Shown piece after piece: positions 36,495 through 46,460 of a stretch of 64,000 nt of DNA. The notes beneath the pieces are model-generated. The model worked only from the letters and a program-made list of their open reading frames with translations. It ran no database searches and was not told where the DNA came from. Location: contig JAUDYN010000009.1 of the NCBI GenBank assembly GCA_030407005.1, positions 62,001 to 126,000 of the forward strand. Reading direction: 5' to 3'. Position 1 is the first letter of the stretch. The number at the start of each line of letters is the position of its first letter. This DNA comes from Desarmillaria ectypa (lineage: Eukaryota; Basidiomycota; Agaricomycetes; Agaricales; Physalacriaceae). Position numbers and translations under genes: made by a program.

Positions 36495-39400
36495 CTTGGA
36501 CCTCAACAAGAACGTCAAAGAGGTTTAGAGGTATATGTAGGTGGGGAAACCTCGGATGTTCGGACAGGCAGGTGAGGTTCTTGAACAGGTCATATGGCGA
36601 GGAGAAGAGGGCCGGCGACTATCCGGTGGAAGACTGCATTGAAGAAATGGTTGTGTGCGCGGCATTATCGGGAACAGATGCAACTGTCAACAGCTAGAGG
36701 AAGATACGTAAATCTGGATGAGACAGGCGGTGGAAGAGATATTCTTCGAACTGTGGCATCACTTCTGACCGGAACCCCCGATGATGTCAGGCGAAAAGAA
36801 GTCAGGTAGAAATTGTCTTCCGAGCTGAAAAAAAAAACATTCTTCAGCCACATTTCTATCTGCAGGAAACTATAGAGAGGATTGATAGTAGGCACGTACG
36901 GTCAATTTGACTAAGAATAAGCTGTTGCGTGCGCTGTATTATCGGGAATAGAAGTGATCGCACGAATTATAGGAAGATCAATAAATGTGGACCAGACAGG
37001 GCAGGGAACCGCCCATAAGTGACACATTCTGCTGGAGCTCAGGGTGGAGCATCGCTGACACAGACATGACAGAAGCGCTTCGGGGACCTTGATGTTTAAA
37101 TCCACGCATTATCAGCTGACGTTACATGGGTATAAATCCTACTGAGAAAGAATCAGCTCGACTTCATTGTATGACAAAAGGCCCGCACCAAATTGTATAC
37201 TCAGAAATATGTTCAATTTCGATTTCTGCGCTGCACTACTTCGGCAACAGAAGGCTTTTTGTTTTTTTTTGAACAAATTTCACCCCGACGTACTCTGACA
37301 ACGTCAGGTCCTCATCGTTGTCATATTCATTTCATCGTTCAAAAATTCTGGCGCTGCGAAGACGTTCGTCAAAACAATAAATCCCGACTATACAGGACAC
37401 GAAACCACCCACCAGGACCATATTCTAATTCTCCAGTTAAGGATGTACCATTGCTGAACCGCTTCCCGAAAATTCGAGTTTTAAATTTATACATTAACAG
37501 CAGCTGACATTATATGGGGTATAAATCCTAATCTAATCGACTGGGAAAGAATCAGCTTGACTTCACCATATAATAGAAGGAACGCACCATAATCGTACAC
37601 TCAGAAATAGGTTCAACCTGCATTCCTGCTCTGTGCTGCTTCGGCAACAGATGACTTTTTTTGCATCAAGCTCTTCCCCACATCCTCCACCAATGTCAGG
37701 TCCTCATTGTCGTCATCATAGTCATCCTCCAGAAACTCCGTTGCTGCAGGACCATCGTCAATGCTTAATCGTATCTGGCCCTCGGTTTGTCGCCATGTTT
37801 TCAGTCTGGAAGATGCGATTTTAGACAGTACCAACGTATCGATAAGGACCATACTGATGAGAAATCACAGTTTTTAGTTGATTCGCCTTCCGCCATAGCA
37901 AAAAGATAACACAGGCGACGCATGTTGTCAAGAGAAGGACCATAGGAACGTTTCCAATAGGCTGTGGCTTCGGCGATGCTTTTGGCTCTGCGATTCCAGT
38001 AAGAAAGTCAATAGAAGGTCAAAGTCAAGGAGATTACCGCCAGGCGAAACTGCAGCTATTGGCATTGCTGGCCGAAGAAGGGGAAGATGGTGGTAACGAG
38101 TAAAGCAACGCGAGATCGAAACCAAACAAAGAACCGGAACAGCGGTCCGAAAGTATTTATTTACTGAGATTACTGATAGAGATATTGGACCCGGTAGGAA
38201 AAATAAAAATGTTCGCACTACGGTGTACAATACAGGGAAATTTCTATAAAATGATATTCAAGTATCAGTGCGTATCTCCTACAGCCGCTTGCATCCCTGA
38301 CTCTCTTGTATATCCACCTGCAGAAATGAGTGGCCTGGGAGTCCATTTCTTCCGAATGGCACCATTAGCCTCGATCCCCTTATTCTCCGGACCAGCGGCG
38401 TTCTGTACAAATTTCGGAATATAACCCCTCCTAGATTCGCATTTGGATGTTCAATGAACCCGAATCCGCTGACTATTCAGTCCCCAAAATTCAATGGTTC
38501 TCGAGCGATGTCACCATTACTTATCTAGACTACGCGATTCATGTATCGCTGAACATCGATACCTAAATTGCCTACTACTCGACAGCACAGCGCTCACTTC
38601 ATTGACACGCTGTAGCCACCACCAGATGAGCTTCAAGAATTTGAGAATAGAAAATTTATCAGCGTTACAGAGCAGGGGGGGAGGTAGTCCCAGAATCATC
38701 TGAATTCAGGTTTGCCCCAACACTGTAAAAACTGACATTGCCATGCTCTGTCGTTGCCTGTTGACATCTCTAAAGTTAACGAAATGGCCTTCGGGGACAT
38801 AAAATGGATGAACATGGAGGGAAAACATGAAAGTACGGCGTTCTTTTCCTCTATTTACGACGTCGATAGTGATGGATACATGGCAACCATACTGAGCCCT
38901 CAACGCGTCTGTGGCGTGAGAAATCATCTAATTTGCCGACACCGGCCACTCAAATGCCTCTAGTTGCTCCCTTGACGACCATGCGCACGGACCTGCTATT
39001 GGCAGGCACCGGTGTATTTCAGTCTCCAGCAATTAACCGATAACAGCTTGTAGGTACGGTTTCGAATATGCACTATATTCCATAGAAATCGTACTGACCG
39101 TGAATCTCTGACTTGTTTCTGCGTGACAGTCGATCATTGATACCATGATATCCGCGGTAACAGGGCCAAGCTATAATCTGATTCGTGTTTGACGAATGGT
39201 ATCAACGAGTTCCGTAAGTATTTCCTAGGTGTCTAGTTCATCATTTGAACACATCCCTCACCTACGATGAAGCACTTCCCATTGGGGTTCCTTTTCCCTC
39301 AAGTATGTTGCGTCCTTTGCTATATGCTCATGATGTAAAACTATGATCAGCTGAGATAGGACACGCTTCGCCGGAATATTGTTTTGATGCAACCGTGGTG

Positions 39401-39635
39401 GCCGTTTGAGACTACGCCCCGCGGATGACTTTCATAGAGCACATCTTTTATCTTTGCAACGGGCTGTGCGATATACCTCCTTAATGATCTACTTTGGTCA
39501 TAACGGCGATTGGAAACATATCCTGTCAATACAAGCTCCGTATGCTCTGCATTGGCGCGCATGCTGCTCCGAAACGTTTAGTGAGTAATTTGCTATCCTC
39601 ATGTAACCACCGTTAATTCACGAAACACAACTTCT
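36495..39635. other. non-coding middle of right arm
   Basis: Mirror of 18154-21317. It holds the GH115 upstream region, the tandem unit (about 37140-37800), the acidic remnant frame and the S upstream region. Relative to the left arm it lacks about 27 bases near 36885 and has scattered substitutions. Confidence 0.6.
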
Positions 39636-39645
39636 TATATAAAAG
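39636..39645 (+). promoter_or_regulatory. TATA box of S copy 2 (TATATAAAAG)
   Basis: It lies about 125 bases upstream of ATG 39770. Confidence 0.6.
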
Positions 39646-39769
39646 TCCGCCAAATTGTACTACAGAAAATCATCAGCCCTTATTCTCATTCTCTTTCGAG
39701 TCTCGCTCCCTTCAATTCAGCGAAACTTCCTTCCTTTCTTGTCTACTATCCTTTTCATCTCACTAAACG

Positions 39770-41115
39770 ATGTTCGGTACTGCTACTGTGAGCACCGGCT
39801 TGTCATTCATCTCCAACTCTATTGATACCTTTCTAGTTCATCGCGCTTTTGACTGCTCTATCCAGCGTCACTGCTTTGCCTTTCAGCGAGCTCGTCGGGA
39901 TTCTTCCTAGAGATATCGCCCACATTGCAGTCGATGAGGCAAGAGGTCACTACCTCGCTTTCAAGCGCGACGGTTCTCTCTACGGAAGGTATCCTGTCGA
40001 TGCTCAGTCCAACGGCCTCGAGCGCCGTGCGGCGAGCCAGTGCGGCGCGCTCTCGGTCGATCAAGCCAAAACTCGTCAGTTGCAATTTCTCTTGCATGTT
40101 GCATAACGCTGATCGATATTCGTGCAGTGAAGGGGTGGGATGCCATTGTGCAGTATGCCAACACCAACTGGGGTGATGGCTCCCGGAACATCGTTACGAA
40201 CCCTTCGGACGTAAGATCCATATTGTCGCCTCATATAGCTATTCTCTAACCATCCTTTCAGTACGTCGACAGCCCTGCACAGGTCTGTATCACTGACGAG
40301 GTCGTCGAGCTCTCTTTCTCTGGTACGTTCGACCTTGTGATCCCTTTCGATCTTTATTCTGAGTCGTGAACAGGCGACCCTGTCTGCCAGACGCACACCA
40401 CCTCTTCTGCGGGTAGCCTCGTTGGTACGCAGGGTGAAGTCGATATTGAAGTTGACCAAGGCTTCAACACCGATACTTCTTACACCGTCACTAGTATGTC
40501 TTCTGATTTATCTCTTGGCCATCCGATTATTGATCTGATATGCAGGTGCTTCGACTATTGGCGTTTCCGAAACAATGTCCGTCAAAATCGGCGTTCCAGA
40601 GGTAGCCGAAGTGACTGAGGCCCTGACCATCTCTGCTTCGGTTACCGATACCACCTCGACCACGTACGTTGTACCGTCTTTGAGGTGACATCACGTATAC
40701 TTAGACAATCATTAGCTTCGACGTATCCTACAACGACGTGAGCAAGGTCACTATCAAGATGACTGCTCCCGAGGGCAAGAGTTGTACCGCTACGGTCATT
40801 TTCTTTTCGGCCTCGGATACCAGTTGACTGACTCCCCCGTCTTAGACTACCACCAAGACGTGTAACATCCAAGCGACCGGAAATATCCGCTATCTCGCGA
40901 GCGGTTGGATTTGGTTCAACTACAACGACAAGACTCAGGGTCACTACAAATGTTCGTACATATCTGCAACTGTTTATGGGGTCTGACATATGATTGCAGG
41001 GGCTGCTAACATCGAGACGGTCCTCACGAACCAGGATGATCGCTCTAGCTTTGCCGCATTCAAGGGCTCTATGGCCGCAGACACGCAGACCAGCTATGCC
41101 GGCAGCTGTCAGTGA
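39770..41115 (+). CDS. secreted beta-rich protein, family S copy 2
   Basis: The cleanest member of the family, with about eight exons and 290 residues. Exon 1 is 39770-39787 (MFGTAT). Exon 2 starts at 39837 with signal sequence FIALLTALSSVTA and mature LPFSELVGILPRDIAHIAV. Then come HYLAFKRDGSLYGRYPV, the WDAIVQYANTNWGDGS block, CITDEVVELSFS, DPVCQTHTTSSAGS, EVDIEVDQGFNTDTSYTV, and the alternating Ser/Thr/Val segment. DVSYNDVSKVTIKMTAPEG, CNIQATGNIRYLASGWIWF and a terminal TSYAGSCQ (TGA 41113-41115) complete it. Splice phases match in every copy. Four or more conserved cysteines suggest disulphides. The amphipathic Ser/Thr segment next to a beta-rich core resembles the stem region of aerolysin-type beta-pore formers. 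I infer only that possibility; a structural or adhesion role is equally open. Confidence 0.8.
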
Positions 41116-41759
41116 ATTTAATGTCACAATCGGTGGCCGTACAGGTCAAGTGTAGTAAAGCTGCAAATACTGTCGACTTCTATTCGTTAGTCTATCAGGC
41201 GTTGATGGACTTTATTTATTCTTCTACGCACAATATTGTATACCAGCAATACACATACACAACTTCTGGATATTCACATGCATGGTTGGAATATCTCCAA
41301 ACCTCGCCCGAGCAGAGATTTGCCACTTCTCAGCTACCCCTATTTTCTCCTCTGACAACCTGAGACTTAAAAATGTGAAAGGTTGCTCAAATACGGGATT
41401 AAAAAATAAATTTTCTTCCGAAAACTTCCGGCACGGAATCAAACCAGGATTCACATGGAAAAAACCCCCACTGGCGCTATCTAAAGGAATGTTCTCACTG
41501 ATCTTCAAATTAGAGAATGTTGTGGACCGTGGACTTCATAGCAGTATTTCCTCTTATAGAACCATACACGAAGTCGAAGAGACGATTACTTTGTTACTGG
41601 TACCGCCGCTTTCGAGTCCTATAATTATTGATATACTAAACGTTTGCTTTACAGGACGTAATTCAGAGACCTCGGGTTATAGGTTTTTATGCTTGGGTTA
41701 TTTATTTCGTTCTGCGAAGTGGAACAAATTACGCTCACTAGTACTTTCATGATAGGATG

Positions 41760-42080
41760 CTCTCGTGCGATGAATGGTTTCGTAGTCCGCATCCTCCACC
41801 TCTTCAAATGAGAACACCTTGTCAATGACCGGGTGTGAGTGTCGACTCCGGCCGAACACGAAAGAGCCCGTTCATCGACTCAAACCTATACATAAACATC
41901 GTTCAGCATAAAAAAGACGAGCATAGGCCCAAACTCACTATGCAACAGAGCCGATCTGAATTCCACGAAGGATAATAGCCTTCCTGATACACGGTCCAAC
42001 AACACTCGTCACCGTAGTCGCATTCTCGCGACACCCACTATGATATGGATACATCCTGCGCAGCGCACGGCTGCTATCGA
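41760..42080 (-). pseudogene. C-terminal fragment of a zinc-type alcohol dehydrogenase
   Basis: Pieces in order on the minus strand read CIRKAIILRGIQIGSVA (42000-41940), FESMNGL after an intron-like gap (about 41885), and HPVIDKVFSFEEVEDA-like sequence (about 41845-41800). These match the end of MDR-family alcohol dehydrogenase/quinone reductases. The catalytic N-terminal half is absent, and joining the pieces creates an in-frame stop. Upstream (about 42470-42110) a hydrophobic start, MQYYIYFFLFF, and a frame with RYDLPTSFSVMAGF are visible but unrecognised. Confidence 0.5.
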
Positions 42081-42632
42081 TTCCTCGAACGTTCTCAGTC
42101 CACCGACTTGAGCGACGTGTGAATATCAGAATAATGAATTTGAGCAGGAACAGCACACATAAGAAAACCAGCCATGACCGAAAATGATGTCGGGAGGTCA
42201 TACCGCGAGTCCAACATTTCAAAACGTTCGACTAGCTTGCCCACGAATCTGTGATAGCGGCTGAATCGAGAGCTCTTTGCAGTTTGGTTGTGGATCTGAA
42301 CAGAAGGTTAAGGATGGGCAGTAGGAACGACATAAGGCTTCGTACTGTACTGAAAATCTCCTCAGCGACTAACCATTGAACCAGCCCAGGATGACGAGTT
42401 TTTGAAGGCAAGAATTTGACTGAGCGACTTGGAAGAATAGAAAGAAGTAAATATAGTATTGCATGGAATGAAACGAAACGATCGCGTTATTTGGCACGTC
42501 CAGCGAGGACAAACGTCTGGATGTTGAAGAAATTGGGAATGGAGATCTCTCTCCTCTCTACGAAGTACTTGGCAGTTCACAAGTTTTTAGCTGTTCATTT
42601 CTCGCGTCGAAACTTGTGAAGCACTGTGGTAG

Positions 42633-42892
42633 TATGTTGGAATTTGAGAGTTGAGCCGAGATGATGGCAATCCGGCATCATGTCGAACTTGCTGATTAAG
42701 AGAGAAATATCAGGAAACTTGTAGAAGATTCTAGTACATTAGCATTTAGTATATAAGTAGGTACAGTAGTGTACATCTGCATGCGTTTGCAGAGCTCAGC
42801 CAAGCCCAATACTATTGGCCTGACACCGCGCATGTACTAACTGGGAACGAACTGATCTACTCATCCCCCGTTTTTCACAACATAGTAGCTTG
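42633..42892 (+). repeat. dispersed repeat R1, copy 3
   Basis: About 260 bases with imperfect terminal inverted repeats TAGTATGTTG and CAACATAGTA. It matches 3582-3840 (inverted) and partly 26418-26551. No coding capacity. Confidence 0.7.
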
Positions 42893-43609
42893 TAGTCGCA
42901 AGGAACGAACGACGACCGGAACTGAGCCCTTGGCACACCTGTGGCGTGTGAAATCGGCTTCAAGTTGCCGGCACCGGCCTCCCACCTTACTCCCAATTGC
43001 TCCGTCCGGATACCGTTGGCAAACAACGAAGTATCCTGATTTTCAAGCTCAAGCACAAGCTTCAAGGAATCATTGTGAACTATTTTTTTTTTCGGATTCG
43101 GGTGTTGCACAACATTACATAAAATTATGTGTTGCACCATGAGTCCATGACTGGTTTCGGCAAGACAAGCAATCATTGATGGTTCTGATCTCTTCGTAAC
43201 AGTATCAAGTCTTGTTGCATTGACCAGGGCCTGGGGCGCCCAGACTGAGCTGGCGCCGTAAGTAATGCCCAGGTTTCTATTTCACCATTCGAATCCATTC
43301 TTTTCCTCAGGCAAAAATCACGTTGCCGTTAGAAGTCCTTATCCTGAAATTATTTTATGACTTTTTCTGCACCCATGATTAAAGCCTAGGGATGGTTTAG
43401 CTTTTCATGAACTGCAGGGATATCATCATCACGGTAGCGGTTCCTATAGTTTGCGCTCGAGACACTCCCGGCGATCCGTCTCGAAGGCATCTTTTATGCA
43501 TGCTACCGGCAGTTGATCCGGTCGATCAGAAACGCATACTACGAGTTTGAAGTTCACATGTCGTGAGTGATTTTTCATGTAACCTGGGCCGCCGCTGAAA
43601 CCTTGGGAG
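42893..43609. other. upstream region of S copy 4
   Basis: No gene is seen. Bases 42905-43010 are similar to 38893-39000 (shared CTGAGCCC, TGTGGCGTG-GAAATC and the CACCGGCC element), which lie at nearly the same distance upstream of S copy 2. The two genes and their 5' flanks therefore descend from one older duplication. Confidence 0.5.
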
Positions 43610-43617
43610 TATAAAGG
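43610..43617 (+). promoter_or_regulatory. TATA-like box of S copy 4
   Basis: TATAAAGG, 129-136 bases upstream of ATG 43746, the same spacing as in the paralogues. Confidence 0.5.
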
Positions 43618-43745
43618 CAGAAGAGCATGGGCTATAGAGAATTATCAGCACTACATTCTCTTTTGCGACTTTCGACTGTCGCTACTTTTTACTGAACGAC
43701 CTTGCCTATCTTTACGATCTACCCTCCTTCACATCCACCTGCACG

Positions 43746-45101
43746 ATGTTTAGTGCTACCGCTGTGAGTGATCTCCTGTAATTTATCTTTGGCTATGTTA
43801 ATATCTGTCCAGTTTATCATTCTTTTGACCGCCCTTTCCGGCGTCACTGCTTTGCCTTTCAGCGAGCTTGTCCGCTCCCTTCCTAGGGATATCACCCACA
43901 TCGCTGTAGACGAAGAAAAAGGTCACTACCTTGCCTTCAAGCGTGATGGTTCTCTCTACGGGAGGTATCCGGTCGAATCCAACCATGTCGAGCGCCGTGC
44001 CGCCAGCCAATGTGCACAATTGTCCGTCGACGAAGCCAAAACGCGTAAATGTTCTCTTTGCTTGTGTAACTTGACGCTAATCAACTGACATTTTAGTCTC
44101 TGGATGGGACGCCATTGTTCAATACGCCAACAACAACTGGGGCGACGGCTCCCGCAACATTGTTACGAACCCTGAAGATGTAAGATCAATCCACTGTTCA
44201 TGAGATTGATGACCTAACCTTCTTCTTCTTCTTCAGTACGTCGACCGCCCTGCACAAGTCTGTATCACGGACGATGTTGTCCAGCTCAGCTTCTCTGGTT
44301 GGTTTGCAGCTATGCTGTTTTTGACCATGTTCTGAACCTATGATAGGCAATCCTGTCTGCCAGACACACACTGCCTCTTCTGATGGCAGCCTCATTGGCA
44401 CGAAAGGCGAAGTCGACATCGAAGTCGATCAAGGCTTCAACACTGATACTTCATACACCATCAGCAGTACGTCTCTCCGCTCTTTCTGTGATTGTTCCAC
44501 TACTTATCTGATAATTAGCTGCTTCGACAATTGGCGTCTCCGATACGCTGACGGTCAAAATCGGCGTTCCCGAAGTAGCCGAAGTAACTGAAGCATTGAC
44601 CGTCTCTACTTCAGTTACGGATACCACGTCGAGCACGTAGGTCATATCGTGTTCCCGACTCCCGATGACCTGACTCAATTGGCATATAGCTTTGATGTGT
44701 CTTACAACGATGTGAGCAAAGTGACAATAAAGATGACTGCTCCCGAAGGTAAAACTTGCAAGGCCGAGGTTTGTCTCGTTTCATCTTCTGTTGATAGGCA
44801 ACTTGGTGACCGTTTCTTCCTAGACGAGCACCAAGACATGTAATATCCAGGCTACTGGGAACATTCGCTATCTTGCAACTGGTTGGATTTGGTTCAACTA
44901 TGACGACAAGACACATGATCACTACAAGTGTTAGTAGTCGTGCAAGTGTCCTGGTTGGATTAGTCTAACTCGGTTTTATTCTAGGGGCCGTTAACATTGA
45001 AACCGTGGCTCACGAACCAGGATGACCGCTCCAGTTTTGCCACCTTCAAGGGCTCCATGGTTGCAAATACCCAGACCAGCTATGCTGGAAGCTGCGAGTG
45101 A
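43746..45101 (+). pseudogene. family S copy 4, frameshift in last exon
   Basis: Same exon plan as copy 2: MFSATA, signal FIILLTALSGVTA, then RSLPRDITHIAVDEEKGHYL, VQYANNNWGDGSRNIV, CITDDVVQLSFS, GTKGEVDIEVDQGFN, and IRYLATGWIWFNYDDKT. A polypyrimidine run (TTC)n precedes one acceptor (44219-44236). In the last exon the sequence reads GTGGCTCACG (45006-45015), where copies 2 and 5 lack one base. The frame therefore stops at TGA 45023-45025 instead of the family stop at 45099-45101, losing about the last 25 residues including the final Cys. The remaining protein might still be made. Confidence 0.72.
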
Positions 45102-45967
45102 ATTCGGCGTCCCGACTGCCTTCTCAAGTGAAATGAAACTTCAGATATCTTCAATTCCTATATGGTTGTCTTTATGACGATGATAGATGTTCTTTATTGG
45201 TCTATGTATATCATTGTACATTAAAACCATATTCCTATGCAGTTATATTATTTCCAAATCTTGCCTGACTAGGTAGTCACCGTTTCTTTGCTACCTCTGT
45301 TCGCGAAGTAAATCTTTCAACGGGAAAGTGATGGCTGTGAACCGAAACCAGCTTCGCAGGGACGATAACCACTGCGCAACCCGCACATGTTGTTATTATC
45401 GTTATTATTATTATAACTCTTCATACTGACCAAACGTCCTCGCGCTCTGAATTCACTATCCTGATCATAAGGATGTGGTATTTGTCAAATCTTTTACATA
45501 CATACAGGACTATGATGCCAAGTAATGTGGGTCGAAATCCTGCCTGAGAGCTGAGTAACGAGCTTGATTCTGACCATCATTATTTGGACATCATGGTGAG
45601 ATGATGTCGGTAGTGCACAATGAGTCCGGAGATAATAGTTCCTCCTCGGAACTGATCCCCCGGACGATATAAATAATGCATTATAGCTGTAGGAGGGATA
45701 TCAGAAAGCTGTAAATACATGGTGTATAGATGGAGCCTCACCGGAAGAGAAGAAAGAAAAGGAAAAGAAAGCAAGAAGGAACATGAGAGGGAGATTGACC
45801 ACAGTCGTGCGATAAGCTCTAACATCGCGAGATCTATGAGCAATGTCCCTACCAAGAAAAGGGCGAGGAATGGCACTGTAAACGACTCGTTTAGCATACA
45901 CTCTCAGTGTATAAAATTGAATTTGCCTAGATTCTGCGCCGACGATTATACTTCTACAGAATGGGTT
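43820..45967 (+). repeat. second inverted repeat, left arm
   Basis: Reverse complement of 61853-64000. Paired positions sum to 107820 at both ends, so the net length is equal, although small compensating indels occur in introns. The arm probably extends further left, but the partner is cut by the window end. It contains most of S copy 4 and 870 bases of its 3' flank, with an ATT/ATA microsatellite near 45394-45418. Confidence 0.92.
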
Positions 45968-46460
45968 CATCGAGCATCAAAGGATGAGTAAATAATCGGA
46001 CATACCACGACCTGTCGCCTGAAATCCTTAACCTCCCACAAAGACTTGTGGATCGGGATGCTTTTACCACGGACCATCGCCCAAATGTCGGTCCACGGGT
46101 ACCTGCTTGACAGCCTGGTCTCTTCATGCAAAGCATGGAACGAATCTTCCAACCTAGAAAGTAACAACTCAGATGCCAAGCAGATAAATCAAATTACAAG
46201 AACGCCCACCCGTAGAACCTGTCCCATAGGGCCCTGGAGGTATCCCTACCAAGGCGTCCTGCTTCTGCAGCCTCGAGGAGATCTCCGTGAGCTCCCTCAA
46301 TCTCACCATCAAGGATGTCTATAATGATGGATGGGAGAGCCCACGAAAAGAGCTCCCTAAAGACGAGCATAGCATACTGAATGGGAGAGTCATCATATTT
46401 GAAGACTGCTAAGAGGAGATGGACGAGCAGGAAGGGCACTACTGGGAGACGTTGCTGCAT
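45968..46460 (-). CDS. unknown protein, 3' end cut at inverted-repeat border
   Basis: Two exons joined by an intron at about 46155-46198. The first (ATG 46460 or upstream, MQQRLPVVPFLLVHLLLAVF) includes FRELFSWALPSIIIDIL and ALWDRFYGWAF. The second has EDSFHALHEETRLSSRYPW and ends at a gtatgt donor (about 46010). Only some 40 bases later the inverted-repeat arm begins, and no following exon is present, so the gene has lost its 3' part. I do not recognise the family. Confidence 0.45.

Larger units (their letters stand above)
32220..41410 (-). repeat. large inverted repeat, right arm (about 9.2 kb)
   Basis: Reverse complement of 16379-25593; see that entry. It carries an intact GH115 gene and an intact S gene. 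The outer flank beyond 41410 is unrelated to the flank of the left arm. Confidence 0.95.

Noticed and set aside
16379..41410. Palindrome dismissed as an assembly duplicate of one locus
   Set aside because: The arms differ by substitutions, a frameshift base and a deletion of about 27 bases, and their outer flanks are unrelated, so two real copies are more likely. Long reads would settle it.
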